From Nodosilinea nodulosa PCC 7104 (GTDB taxonomy: Bacteria > Cyanobacteriota > Cyanobacteriia > Phormidesmidales > Phormidesmidaceae): a stretch of 64,000 nt of DNA. Under the pieces are notes generated by a model, which did no database searches, was not told the origin of the DNA, and saw nothing but the letters and a program-made list of their open reading frames with translations. The stretch is taken from NCBI RefSeq assembly GCF_000309385.1, contig NZ_JH976537.1, positions 144,128 to 208,127 of the forward strand. Reading direction: 5' to 3'. Position numbers and translations under genes: made by a program. Positions 55,570 to 64,000 of the stretch are shown here, piece by piece (positions within the stretch are counted from its first letter, which is position 1; each line of letters opens with the position of its first letter).

Positions 55570-57561
55570 TTAGAAGGACAGCTCGGCCAACATGTTAAAG
55601 ATGAAGATGTCGGGGTTGCTGCTGAAGTTGTTCGCCTGCTTGATCCAGTAGAAAGAGGGCATAAGCGCAATGTTGCGGTTGAGCGGGTAGCGGTAGGTAA
55701 ACTCTAGCTCCTGCTGCCGCCCGCCATCGCCATATCCTGAGGCCAGAAACTGCTCTCCGCTGACGACACTAAACGGGACAAGATAGGAGACGGTAGCCAG
55801 CGACCCTTCCCTAAACAGGTTGGGAAAGGCAACCCCGACCTGGAAGGACTGGGCGTCGATACTGCCGATGCCGACTCTGCTAGTGGCAGAGGTTAAGTCG
55901 ACGCTGCCGTAGCTGTAGCGGCCAAACAGCCCCAGCCAGTCTACAGGCGTCCAGTCGAAGTTCACCAGAAAGGTATCGGCTGGGGCATTGGTCAACGGGC
56001 CGCCAACGCCATCGTCGGCAAAGCCGTAGATGGGTTCGCTGAAGGTGCCACCGATCTGCCCGGCGCTGTTGGGCGTCAGGTTAGATCGGGTATACAACAG
56101 CCGCAGGTTGAAGTTGTTGAAAGGCCGCACGCCGATCTGACCGGTAATAGTGCTGGTGCCCCCAAACAGACCGACACTCGGATCTTCAGGCGCCTTAGGG
56201 CCACCGATAAACTCAGTGTTTTCGGCCAGATAGCCCACGCGCACATCCAGCCAGTCGGCAACATCCCAGACCGCGATCGCCCCCGTGCCCCGGTCAACGG
56301 CGTTGACCTGGGTGCCGCCGCTGGAGTTAAAGCTGTTAGCCCCAGTCAGGAAAAAAGTGTAGCGGTTGTTATCGAAGTAGGCGTACCAGTTAACGCGAGG
56401 GCCAACGTCGATGGTAATGCTGTCCCCCACCGGGAAGGAATAGCTGAACTCGCGGATAAACACGCTAAAGTCTTGCCCAGAAGGTACCCCACCCTGATTC
56501 ACAAAGGTTGTACCAAAGGTATTAAACAGACCCGCTGAGCCGTAGAGGTTGGCGGGGCCGGTTCCGGCACCAGTAAGCAACTGTAGCTTCAGGCGATCGC
56601 TGCCGCTGAAGGAGGTGTCTAAGTTAAGCCAGAGCAGGTTGGTGGTATTGATCGCAGGGTTGCGGGAGATGGTGCGCACCGTGGTTCGCCCATTGGCCCC
56701 CCGAGGCCCCGTGGCAAAGATATTGACACCCTCGGCCAAAATATTGCCGTTGGTGAAACCGCCACCAAGGTTAGAAAACACCTGGCCCCGCAGCTTGGTC
56801 ACGGTGGAAAACTGCTGAGCTTGTAGCTCGGCGGTGTCTGCTTCAAGCTGGTCTACCCGCCCCCCCAGGGAGGCCAGTTCGGCGGCAAACTCCTCTTGCA
56901 GACGGCGGATGGTGGCCAAATCCTCCTCAGAAACATCGCTGCCCAGGGTGCTAACAATGACATCCAGGCAGGCATTGAGGCCAGCGGCAAACTCAAAGCG
57001 GGTCAGGGAGCGCTGCCCCCGAAAGGTGCTGTCGGGATACCCCTGAATGCAGCCATAATTTTCGACCAGGTTGCTGAGTGCCTGAAAGGCCCAGTCGGAG
57101 GGCAGCACGTCAGAAAAATCGGTAACTCGGGTCACCTGGGCCAGGTCACTTGCCGCAGTTGGGCTTACCTTAGTATCGCTTTCAAGCCCCGCCTCCAGGT
57201 CGTCAACCCGAAACATAGCGGCCTCGGCGGGGGCCGCCGGTGGCTCAGCCGCGGTGGGTTCAGCAGCCTCCAGTGGCTCAGCAGCCATTAGAACCCCGGG
57301 AGCTGCTTCAGCAGACTCGGCTGGCGCAGCTGCGCCAGCGGTCGACGCCAGGGGGGCTAGCCCAGGGGCGGCGTCTCCTTCAGCCTCGGGGGCGATCGCC
57401 GCGATCGCCGCCTGGTCACCCTCATCTCCAGTCTCCGTCGCAGGCACAGCCGCTACCGCAGTAGTAGCCGACAGCAGCAGCACCGAAGCTGCCACCAGGC
57501 CACGCTCACCATTATTCACGCAGAGGCGCGCCAAAGCCCGCCAGGACAAAACGTTCACCAT
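55570..57561 (-). CDS. SLH-domain outer-membrane porin (iron uptake porin type)
   Basis: A 663-residue outer membrane protein. Signal peptide at the N-terminus (LVAASVLLLSATTAVAA), then an A/P/E-rich linker, an SLH domain (about 150-195; FSDVLPSDWAFQAL, GYPDSTFRGQRSLTRFEFA) that binds peptidoglycan-linked glycan, a short coiled coil (LASLGGRVDQLEADTAEL), and a C-terminal OprB-type beta barrel of about 430 residues ending in ELSF with a terminal aromatic. This is the main cyanobacterial porin class; several members affect inorganic ion, especially iron, permeability. The substrate here is unknown. A structured leader is upstream (57604-57661). Confidence 0.92.
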   Translation of the reverse strand: MVNVLSWRALARLCVNNGERGLVAASVLLLSATTAVAAVPATETGDEGDQAAIAAIAPEAEGDAAPGLAPLASTAGAAAPAESAEAAPGVLMAAEPLEAAEPTAAEPPAAPAEAAMFRVDDLEAGLESDTKVSPTAASDLAQVTRVTDFSDVLPSDWAFQALSNLVENYGCIQGYPDSTFRGQRSLTRFEFAAGLNACLDVIVSTLGSDVSEEDLATIRRLQEEFAAELASLGGRVDQLEADTAELQAQQFSTVTKLRGQVFSNLGGGFTNGNILAEGVNIFATGPRGANGRTTVRTISRNPAINTTNLLWLNLDTSFSGSDRLKLQLLTGAGTGPANLYGSAGLFNTFGTTFVNQGGVPSGQDFSVFIREFSYSFPVGDSITIDVGPRVNWYAYFDNNRYTFFLTGANSFNSSGGTQVNAVDRGTGAIAVWDVADWLDVRVGYLAENTEFIGGPKAPEDPSVGLFGGTSTITGQIGVRPFNNFNLRLLYTRSNLTPNSAGQIGGTFSEPIYGFADDGVGGPLTNAPADTFLVNFDWTPVDWLGLFGRYSYGSVDLTSATSRVGIGSIDAQSFQVGVAFPNLFREGSLATVSYLVPFSVVSGEQFLASGYGDGGRQQELEFTYRYPLNRNIALMPSFYWIKQANNFSSNPDIFIFNMLAELSF

Positions 57562-58022
57562 TGATTTTCCTCACACCTAAACACATCCACACATTCGTCG
57601 GCCCTTAGGAACTTAACGGGCACCAACCCGTCTACGGCCATTAGACCTCGTCGTTCCTAAGCCATGAGAAACGGTCTTAAAACCCTAGAAAGCTGCCTGG
57701 ACACTCACCCGGCTTTCCTGGATTTCTCCACCGTTGCCGACCTCTCAAGCCAAATAGCCCCAGCCGCTAGGGGCAAAATCTTGACCGTGGGCTAAATCAA
57801 AGCCCACAGCATGCAAAACCACTCGCGCCACAACCAGAGGTGGGCCTGGCCAAGGGCCTTCGCCCAGCCCCCCTCCAGAGGAAATCTATTCTGAGACATC
57901 AGCATCAGCAGGTCAGCGCAGCGCACTGACCTGGCCGCCGCGACCTGACGCACTGACTCAACCCTGCCCTGTGGCCGCCAGAGTAGACTGCGCGGCCATG
58001 GAGCAGCCCATCCAACCCAACG
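57562..58022. other. 461-bp intergenic region, porin leader
   Basis: No gene is seen. It contains the upstream leader of the porin gene, with the structured segment 57604-57661; the rest (57662-58022) shows no motif I recognise. Confidence 0.5.
57604..57661 (-). promoter_or_regulatory. inverted repeat in the porin 5' leader
   Basis: CTTAGGAAC (57604-57612) and GTTCCTAAG (57653-57661) form a 9-bp closing stem, with an inner stem ACGGG/CCCGT. It lies 43-100 bases upstream of the porin start. It may be an RNA element or a repeat. Confidence 0.4.
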
Positions 58023-59456
58023 CTAAGCCTCAGAGAGCTCGGCGCTGGGTTCGACCCTAACCTTAGGTCGACCGGGCAGCAGGATATTCAGCAGAATGGC
58101 CGTTAGACCACCGGTTGAGATGCCGGACGAAAACACGTTTTTGATCAGTGCTGGTTTGTCGGCAAAAATGTCGGGGGAGTAGACCACCCCCAAACCCAGC
58201 GCCAGAGACACCGCAACGATGACTGCAGAGCGGCGATCCAGCCCGGTAGAGGCCACAATATTCAGTCCGGCTACGGCAATGGAGCCAAACATGACCAGGG
58301 TTGCCCCACCTAAAACCGACTGAGGAATAACCTGAAAAATACCCCCAATAATAGGGATCAGACCCAGGATGGCAAAGATAGCCGCCACGTAGAAGCCTAC
58401 ATAACGGCTGCCCACCCCCGTCATCTGAATAACACCGTTGTTTTGACTGAACGTCGTATTCGGAAAGGTGTTTAGCAGAGCCGCAATGGCTGAGTTCACG
58501 CCATCGCCGAGCACCCCGCCCTTGATTCGGCGGAAGTAGATTGGCCCCGAAACCGGCTCACCCGAAACGGCCGAGGTGGCCGTCAGGTCGCCGATGGTTT
58601 CGATCGCAGTAATCACGTAGAGAATGATAAAGGGAGCAAAGGCAGCAAAGTTGAAATCGAGGCCGTAGCGCAGGGGCAGGGGCAGCCGAATAATCGGCAG
58701 GCTGCTGAGGGAGCTAAAGTCTACTAAACCCAAAAAGATGGCAATGACGTAGCCAATCGCCAGCCCGATCGCGATCGCCCCCATTCTCAAAAAGCGATTC
58801 TGCGACAGAGTCAAAAACACCACAATGGCCAGCACCAGACCGCCCAGGGCCAGGTTTTGGGTGCTACCAAAGGTCTCAGTCTTCAGCGCCGCCGCCCCTC
58901 CAGCCAGGCTAAAAAAGCCGGTTTTAATCAGGCTGAGGCCAATAATCATGACCACAGTGCCGGTTACCACCGGGGTAATAATCTGCTGGAGCAGATGCAA
59001 AAATCGGCTCAGAATAATTTCGATGGCGGAGCCAAAAAAGCAAACACCAAAAATTAAGGCCAGCGCCTGTTCGGGAGTACTGCCGCTGGCGACAGCCGCC
59101 GTACCTACCCCAATCACCGGCCCCAAAAATGCAAAGCTGGTACCCTGCAAACTCAGGAGACCAGAGCCTATAGGCCCAAACTTGCGGCACTGAATAAACG
59201 TGCAGATACCGCTGGCAAACAAAGACATGCTGACGATAATGCCCGTGTCCGCAGGACTGACCCCCAGCGCCCCACAGATGATTAATCCTGGGGTGATGAT
59301 GCCCACGAACGCAGCCAAAACGTGCTGAATGGCAACAAAAATAGACTCGCCGACCGGCGGCTTATCGGTCAAACCGTAGAGCAACTCAGACTGAAAACTA
59401 ATTCTGTCACCGCCCATCTCCTGCTCGATGGTGCTTTCGCGGTCTGCCTGTGACAT
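58023..59456 (-). CDS. NCS2-family nucleobase permease, xanthine/uric acid type
   Basis: A 477-residue polytopic transporter (about 12-14 helices). The NAT/NCS2 signature QNNGVIQMTGVGSRYVG is complete (QNxGxxxxTxxxSR), with the upstream QHVLAAFVGIITPG and the conserved SLQGTSFAFLGPV. Xanthine and uric acid permeases have this form; uracil transporters differ, so a purine substrate is likely, by inference. GGAGGG (59461-59466) lies four bases before the ATG at 59456, so I reject an upstream start that adds 21 codons. No riboswitch of known purine class is visible upstream. Last gene before an intergenic region of 502 bases. Confidence 0.9.
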   Translation of the reverse strand: MSQADRESTIEQEMGGDRISFQSELLYGLTDKPPVGESIFVAIQHVLAAFVGIITPGLIICGALGVSPADTGIIVSMSLFASGICTFIQCRKFGPIGSGLLSLQGTSFAFLGPVIGVGTAAVASGSTPEQALALIFGVCFFGSAIEIILSRFLHLLQQIITPVVTGTVVMIIGLSLIKTGFFSLAGGAAALKTETFGSTQNLALGGLVLAIVVFLTLSQNRFLRMGAIAIGLAIGYVIAIFLGLVDFSSLSSLPIIRLPLPLRYGLDFNFAAFAPFIILYVITAIETIGDLTATSAVSGEPVSGPIYFRRIKGGVLGDGVNSAIAALLNTFPNTTFSQNNGVIQMTGVGSRYVGFYVAAIFAILGLIPIIGGIFQVIPQSVLGGATLVMFGSIAVAGLNIVASTGLDRRSAVIVAVSLALGLGVVYSPDIFADKPALIKNVFSSGISTGGLTAILLNILLPGRPKVRVEPSAELSEA

Positions 59457-59958
59457 GTACCCTCCCACAACAGTATTTTGTAAAATGTCCGATTTTCCCG
59501 ACCTAAGCCAGAATTGCAAGCAGCATCAACATTTTTTGTTCACTTAGTTACCAAAAACCTGCTTTGCCGCTGAAATGGGCAAATTCCTAAAGAAAATCCA
59601 CCCACTTCCCCCAAAAACCAGTGAATCTGCCAGTTGAGCAGCGTCATCATGAATACGGTGCACTGTATACACATATTCAGAAAACTTATAGGAGAAAGTA
59701 CAGAGAGATTCTGTAGTCCACAGCACAGGACTGGTTGAAAGTCCCGCAGTTTCCACGATTACAGCTGAGTCGAGATCGCCTTCGCAAAAGATAGCGGTCG
59801 GCCATCGACACCTAAAAGCCAGGGAATCGCCAGGGAGGCGTCGCTTTGAAAGCGTATCTAGAGTAACAAAGTTAGCCCTGGGCAGCGGCTACGATAGGGC
59901 CTCAAACTATATAAACCATTCGTATCAACACCTTTTTCACCACAAGGGCTAGTTATCT
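59457..59958. other. 502-bp divergent intergenic region
   Basis: This stretch divides the permease from the exported protein genes. I see no gene or named motif. Palindromes GTGCAC and GTATAC occur close together around 59660, and a TATATA at about 59912 could be part of the downstream promoter. Confidence 0.4.
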
Positions 59959-60849
59959 ATGGTCAAAGGGCTGGGAAATATCCTCGGGGCCTGCCTGCTG
60001 AGCTTATGTTTACTTCTGCCCAGCTCCCCCGCCTGGGCCGACAAGGTGGCCACGCCCATGGTGTTTAATGCCGGTGACGACGCGATCGTAGTGCTGTCGC
60101 TTTACGAGACCGACCCTGCTACCCAGGCCGATGCCGTTAAGTCGTTTTATAAGATCGCGAAATCGTTTTACAAGACCATTCCCGGGTTTGATGGGCTGGG
60201 TTTGTTTTCCAGCGCCGACGGGTACCGGGTTGTAGAACTCAGCCAGTGGGAAGATCAGGCCAGCTACGAAACCTTTCAGGCGTCGCTGGCGGGGGACGGT
60301 GCAGCAGAGGACTATACCAAGTACTACGAAAAATACGCCAGCGCCAAGGGCGAAAAAGGTAAGGGCAAAGGCAAAGCGAAAGACACCCCAGTTGACTTAG
60401 GGGAACCGTTTTTAACCGCTACTTTTGCCGTTGAGGATGTGGTTTCGCCGCCGGGTATGGTTGCGGCAATTCCGGGCAGTATGGCCGTGGTGCAGATTAG
60501 CGACATTACCGCCGACTCCTCCGATCGCCAGGCCGACCTCATGGCGGCAGGAAGGGCGATTTTGGCCGATTTGCCAACCCTTTACCCAGCCCCCCGCACC
60601 GCCGTATTGCTCAAAGGCATCGATACTCCCCACATTGCTCTGTTGGCCAATTGGGGCAGCGCAGCCGAATTCAGCGATTTAGATCAAATCCCCACCCTCA
60701 AGCTGGCGATTTCCAAACCGGAGATTGGAGAGGCGGATGCTGAAGATACAGATGCTGGGCTAGACGAATTTGCCTTCACCACAGATAGCCATCTGTACCA
60801 GACCGTTAAGATGATTGCCCCCAAACCTGAGACCTACTGCAAGGGGTAA
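59959..60849 (+). CDS. exported protein with two ABM-like domains
   Basis: A 296-residue protein with a clear signal peptide (MVKGLGNILGACLLSLCLLLP, cleavage at AWA). The mature part resembles two tandem dimeric alpha/beta-barrel domains of the antibiotic-biosynthesis monooxygenase type: DAIVVLSLYETDP and PGFDGLGLFSSADGYRVVELSQW, then SMAVVQISDITAD and APRTAVLLKGID. A Gly/Lys-rich linker (KGEKGKGKGKAK) separates them. Its function in the periplasm or lumen is unknown. It starts a co-directional three-gene run with gaps of 69 and 79 bases. Confidence 0.65.
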   Translation: MVKGLGNILGACLLSLCLLLPSSPAWADKVATPMVFNAGDDAIVVLSLYETDPATQADAVKSFYKIAKSFYKTIPGFDGLGLFSSADGYRVVELSQWEDQASYETFQASLAGDGAAEDYTKYYEKYASAKGEKGKGKGKAKDTPVDLGEPFLTATFAVEDVVSPPGMVAAIPGSMAVVQISDITADSSDRQADLMAAGRAILADLPTLYPAPRTAVLLKGIDTPHIALLANWGSAAEFSDLDQIPTLKLAISKPEIGEADAEDTDAGLDEFAFTTDSHLYQTVKMIAPKPETYCKG

Positions 60850-60918
60850 TACCGTTAGCTCTGCTACCGACGACAGGCTAACAACCTCCGATGATGACCC
60901 CAAGTTTAGATATCTATC

Positions 60919-61710
60919 ATGGTTGCGAGTTCTCCTACAAAGTCTGAGTTTAGCCTTGGCAGCTACTTTCTCAGCGATGGCCCAGCCGGGTTCATGCTGA
61001 GCTGGGTGGCGGGGTTTGTCGACACCTCGGCATTCATTATACTGTTCGGCATTTTTACGGCCCACGTCACCGGCAATATTGCCCTGGCCGGGTACGAGTT
61101 TGTAATGGCTGACGAAGAGTCTGTAATTACCCACCTGCTGATGATTCCAGCATTTATGGTGTCGGTGGCGGGGACGTCGCTGCTGGCCCGCTATGCTCGT
61201 AAGAAGAAGTGGCCTGTTTTTGCGATCTTACTAACCGCTGAGGCCGTGGCCTTGACGATTTTTTTGATCGTGGGCGTCAACTTGTCTCCCGCCCTGATTT
61301 TCAGCGTCCAAGAAGAATATATTCTGCCCATTGGCATTGCTGGGGTGGTGGCTATGGGTATTCAAAATGCCTTAATGAAAGAGGCAAAAGGCGTCTTCAA
61401 AAGCTATATTCCCACCACGGTCATGACCGGCAACACTACTCAGCTCACCATTGACTTAGTTCAGGTGGCCATATCTAAGTTTGCTGCCGCTGGAGATGAG
61501 AAAGCCGCTTTGGCGGCAGCAGAATCGGTAGAGCGGATGGGCCGAGTTGTGCCGATTATTTTAGGGTTTGCCCTGGGAGGCCTGGGGGCAACCTACTTTG
61601 TGTTAATTTCTGAAACCTGGTGGAGCCTGGTGATACCGGTAATTGTGATATCGTTTATGGCAGTTGTGGCCTTCTCTGAGCATTTTAAAGCAGTAAGTGA
61701 CGAGAGCTAG
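60919..61710 (+). CDS. DUF1275 (YoaK family) membrane protein
   Basis: A 263-residue integral membrane protein with about six helices. Typical DUF1275 motifs are present: WVAGFVDTSAF, FTAHVTGNIALA, VVAMGIQNALM, TTVMTGNTTQLTID. The family has a proposed permease fold but no proven substrate. It follows the exported ABM-like gene by 69 bases and precedes the repeat protein gene, so it is probably co-transcribed with both. Confidence 0.88.
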   Translation: MVASSPTKSEFSLGSYFLSDGPAGFMLSWVAGFVDTSAFIILFGIFTAHVTGNIALAGYEFVMADEESVITHLLMIPAFMVSVAGTSLLARYARKKKWPVFAILLTAEAVALTIFLIVGVNLSPALIFSVQEEYILPIGIAGVVAMGIQNALMKEAKGVFKSYIPTTVMTGNTTQLTIDLVQVAISKFAAAGDEKAALAAAESVERMGRVVPIILGFALGGLGATYFVLISETWWSLVIPVIVISFMAVVAFSEHFKAVSDES

Positions 61711-61789
61711 GCGGCCCTCTGCGGTCGACGGTTGCAGTTCTAGTCGTGTCAAATAGAGTTGTGTTAAACAGATAGGAGAATTCCCCGAT

Positions 61790-62407
61790 ATGTTGAGAAA
61801 GCTGCTCGCCATTGCGCTGTGCACATTGGTTTCACTCACCCTGGCCGTTAGCCCTGCTAGTGCTAATCCGTTCCCTTTTTCGCTGCCGTTCTTTAACAAT
61901 ATTGATTTGACCGAGGGGCAAGCGGCGCTCATTGAAGAGCTTCAGTCCAAATACGTGCCCGAAATTGAGAATATTCTCTTCCCTGAGCAAGCCGAAAAGT
62001 TTGAGCAGGCCATTCAAGAGGGCTACAGCCTTCGCAAGGCCTTTAAGAGCATGGCGCTGACCCTTGAGCAAAAGTCAGAGCTGGCCTCGATCATGAAGAC
62101 CATTCCCAAAGGTGAGCTGTTTGCTGCCCTCACCCCGGAGCAGAAAAAAGAGGTCTTCATGAACAAGAAAGAAATGTTCATGCCTACGCCGGAAGAGATT
62201 GCCGAAAAAATCAAGATAGGTATGGAAAGCAAAGGGATGTTTGCCCCCGATGTAGAGGGTGCTGAAATGGCCCCTACCCCCGAAGAGATTGCTGAAAAAA
62301 TCAAGCTGGGCTTTGAGAAAAAGAAAGAATTCATGCCCACCATGGAGGAAATCAAAGAAAAGATTTCGGCCAAAATGGAGGCGGCCATGGAAGCGACAGA
62401 CGAGTAG
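61790..62407 (+). CDS. exported protein with PTPEEIAEKIK repeats
   Basis: A 205-residue protein with a signal peptide (residues 1-25, ASA cleavage). The mature N-terminal half has three LTxEQ-like segments (LTEGQAALIEEL, LTLEQKSEL, LTPEQKKEV), reminiscent of Spy/CpxP-type periplasmic chaperones but only weakly. The C-terminal half contains three repeats: MPTPEEIAEKIKIGM (about 131-145), APTPEEIAEKIKLGF (161-175) and MPTMEEIKEKISAKM (182-196). I do not recognise the family. A strong terminator follows, closing the operon. Confidence 0.7.
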   Translation: MLRKLLAIALCTLVSLTLAVSPASANPFPFSLPFFNNIDLTEGQAALIEELQSKYVPEIENILFPEQAEKFEQAIQEGYSLRKAFKSMALTLEQKSELASIMKTIPKGELFAALTPEQKKEVFMNKKEMFMPTPEEIAEKIKIGMESKGMFAPDVEGAEMAPTPEEIAEKIKLGFEKKKEFMPTMEEIKEKISAKMEAAMEATDE

Positions 62408-62435
62408 GCCTGCCGCTGTTTGCTGTTTTCTCTTC

Positions 62436-62464
62436 AGCAGAGGCCCCAGGGCCTCTGCTTTTTT
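62436..62464 (+). terminator. intrinsic terminator of the three-gene run
   Basis: An 11-bp perfect stem (AGCAGAGGCCC, 62436-62446, with its inverse at 62449-62459), a two-base loop and six T's. It lies 29 bases after the last stop. The opposite-strand DUF4336 gene ends 18 bases beyond. Confidence 0.93.
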
Positions 62465-62481
62465 GCAACTGTTTAGTGACC

Positions 62482-63699
62482 CTATTTAAGTGAACTCTGT
62501 TTAGTCAGCTCTGCGCGGGGGCGAGCTATGCCCCGGCTGATGAGCAGAGCCTCAATTTGCTGAAGCAGTTCAAAGTCTGCCTCCGGTAGGGATTGACTGG
62601 GCTGGGCTGGAGCGCTGCGCAGGAACTCAAAGGCGGCTAGAAATTGGGCTGGGGTAGCGGCAACTGGAGCTTCCAGGTGGGCGGGGATAATGCGCTCAAA
62701 CTCCCAGGTGGCCACGGCGCTGGCCCAGTCTAAAACCGCCTCCGGTCCTCGGTTAAAAATCAAGGTTTTGAGGATCGGGGCGACCTGCATTTGGCCGTGG
62801 TTGTGCAGGGCCGCAAAGGACTGGGGCCAGTCGGGCCGCCAGCGGAAGGGGTAGAGGCCAAAGTAGTGCTGGCGCGATCGCACCGGGGCCTGCTTCGCCT
62901 CTCTAAACATGTCTCCCGCCGCTGCCACATCCAGCGTGCTGGGGCGAAAGTAAAAGGCAAACAGGGCGATCCGCTGCCAGCCCTTGCGCCGGTTGGCGGG
63001 GGTATCGACGATTGCCTCGGCGGCACTGTCTCGGGCGTGGAACAGCAGCGGAAAGGGGTCGAGCTGGAGAATCGCAGGCGGCTCTGCTGGAATCGCCACG
63101 ATCGCGTCGGTCACCAGCAGCGTGCGGCTGGCCCGGTGAAAGCAGGCCGTCTCGCCAAAGGGGCCGAGGCCCAGATCGATTTTGGGCAGCAGGGCGTAGT
63201 CTACCTGGTCGGCAAAGGGGGCCTGGGAGCTATCGGCAGGCAGCAGGTGGGTGCGATCGCCCGGCAAACCCAGCCAGGGCAGCGGCAAATTGAGCGGAAA
63301 GCTCCACTGGTTAGGGGTGACATAGACCTGGGCGGCTGGAAAGCGGCGGGCAAAGGGGCCAACAAACACCTTGTGCTCAATGCCCGTTACCGTAGACATG
63401 ACAATGTACTTGACCGGACCGTGGCGCTCCTCTAGCTCGCGCACCAGAGCAATGCACTCAGAGGTAGGGGCCACCGGGGAGTACACCAGCAGCCCGGTGG
63501 GTTCCAGCCGCACCACCGTCATGCGAATGGGCACCACCACGTAGAAAATGCCCTGGAACTGCTCAAAGGTCCACAGGGTATCTTTGACCACTTCTACCCG
63601 CTGGGTGGGGCGCTGCCCGTAGGGGTAAAGGGGCACTACGGGCCAGAAGGGCCAGGCGCGATCGCGGCGGCTAAAGGGAGCAGAGGTAACAACTGACAT
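62482..63699 (-). CDS. DUF4336 family protein
   Basis: A 405-residue protein if started at the ATG at 63699 (MSVVTSAPFSRRD); the frame extends to 63732. It has the DUF4336 layout (WPFWPVVPLYPYGQRPTQRVEV, IFYVVVPIRMTVVRLEP, LLVYSPVAPTSE), which is related to the metallo-beta-lactamase fold, with VMSTVTGIEHKVFVGPFARRF in the position of the metal loop. A cyanobacterial/plant family of unknown function. It is convergent with the repeat-protein operon and diverges from a Tat-signal gene at the window end. Confidence 0.82.
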   Translation of the reverse strand: MSVVTSAPFSRRDRAWPFWPVVPLYPYGQRPTQRVEVVKDTLWTFEQFQGIFYVVVPIRMTVVRLEPTGLLVYSPVAPTSECIALVRELEERHGPVKYIVMSTVTGIEHKVFVGPFARRFPAAQVYVTPNQWSFPLNLPLPWLGLPGDRTHLLPADSSQAPFADQVDYALLPKIDLGLGPFGETACFHRASRTLLVTDAIVAIPAEPPAILQLDPFPLLFHARDSAAEAIVDTPANRRKGWQRIALFAFYFRPSTLDVAAAGDMFREAKQAPVRSRQHYFGLYPFRWRPDWPQSFAALHNHGQMQVAPILKTLIFNRGPEAVLDWASAVATWEFERIIPAHLEAPVAATPAQFLAAFEFLRSAPAQPSQSLPEADFELLQQIEALLISRGIARPRAELTKQSSLK

Positions 63700-63920
63700 A
63701 GGGGTTCGGCGGCCATCCCTGAGGGACATCAATGGTAGTCATAGCCTACTAAAGAACGGGGGTTCAGGGGAATTGGGGCAAATTCTCACGGCCCTATCAG
63801 GGTTGCCCAGGGCAGATACGTTAAGTTAAATAAAACGGGCCGCCGGGCGATGGCGAAGCTTCCTTTTAGGGAATCGCCTGCCTGCAACCGGCCTATACCT
63901 ATCGATGGTTTGACCCCGCC

Positions 63921-64000
63921 ATGAAGCGACGTAAGCTCCTAGAAGCCGGTACCGCCGTAGTTGGCGGCACCTGGCTGCTCAATCACCTAACCGCTGAGAG
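63921..64000 (+). CDS. start of a Tat-signal precursor, cut by window end
   Basis: The last 80 bases open with ATG and encode MKRRKLLEAGTAVVGGTW, a twin-arginine-like signal with a hydrophobic h-region. The body is outside the window, so no function can be given. It lies 221 bases from the divergent DUF4336 gene. Confidence 0.55.
   Translation, partial: MKRRKLLEAGTAVVGGTWLLNHLTAE

Noticed and set aside
59457-59958. Purine riboswitch before the NCS2 permease
   Set aside because: The three conserved purine-aptamer segments are not found in the minus-strand leader.

Overview
The window is chromosomal DNA from a GC-rich cyanobacterium. It carries petN, petH (three-domain FNR with a CpcD-like linker), prk, an SLH-domain porin, ispG, the long four-ACT aspartate kinase and EGY-like site-2 proteases, and the HIP1 octamer GCGATCGC recurs throughout. 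The style (high GC, many accessory genes, repeats between genes) would fit a Leptolyngbya/Nodosilinea-like lineage, but that is inference. No rRNA, tRNA or CRISPR array was recognised.

Layout. 1-5.8 kb: rsmB (cut by the window start), a small membrane protein and the 29-residue PetN, then a polyamine block (agmatinase-family ureohydrolase and an AdoMet decarboxylase-spermidine synthase fusion) enclosing a HepT/MntA toxin-antitoxin pair, then a repeat and an exported PrxQ. 5.9-11.5 kb: aldo/keto reductase, a strong promoter plus c-di-AMP (ydaO-type) riboswitch in front of a universal-stress-like gene, a lipoprotein divergent from pyrB, a YdcF protein and moaE. 11.5-17.3 kb is an accessory island: antitoxin-like genes, an LRR-Roc-COR (ROCO) gene split by an IS5-type element, a duplicated moaE 3' end and a decayed parDE operon. 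17.3-31 kb: UBP zinc finger, two site-2 proteases, a beta-lactamase-fold protein lacking its metal ligands, ispG, a PpiC-type isomerase, a 2OG-Fe(II) oxygenase, a pentapeptide-repeat membrane protein, a MITE, a transglutaminase-like protein and an SbmA/YddA-type ABC protein.

31-42 kb: lysC, type II NADH dehydrogenase, a FecR protein paired with a CHASE2 adenylate cyclase, a transketolase-like enzyme of unknown substrate and a maltose-acetyltransferase-like protein. 42-47.8 kb: two ABC proteins flanking a visibly AT-rich pair of unknown genes, then GFA-family proteins around a broken remnant. 47.8-64 kb: hom, petH, prk, a membrane protein, a channel-RCK protein without the potassium filter, the porin, an NCS2 purine permease, a three-gene run of exported or membrane proteins ending at a strong terminator, a DUF4336 protein, and the start of a Tat-type precursor cut by the window end.

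Functional links: agmatinase and SpeDE form successive polyamine steps; lysC and hom, 14 kb apart, serve the aspartate family; petN, petH and prk connect electron transport to the Calvin cycle. Of most interest are the riboswitch-USP unit, the moaE-associated island with its interrupted ROCO gene, the purine octamer arrays that start 0-2 bases after stop codons in three convergent gene pairs, the MITE with an 8-bp target duplication, and the non-canonical channel.
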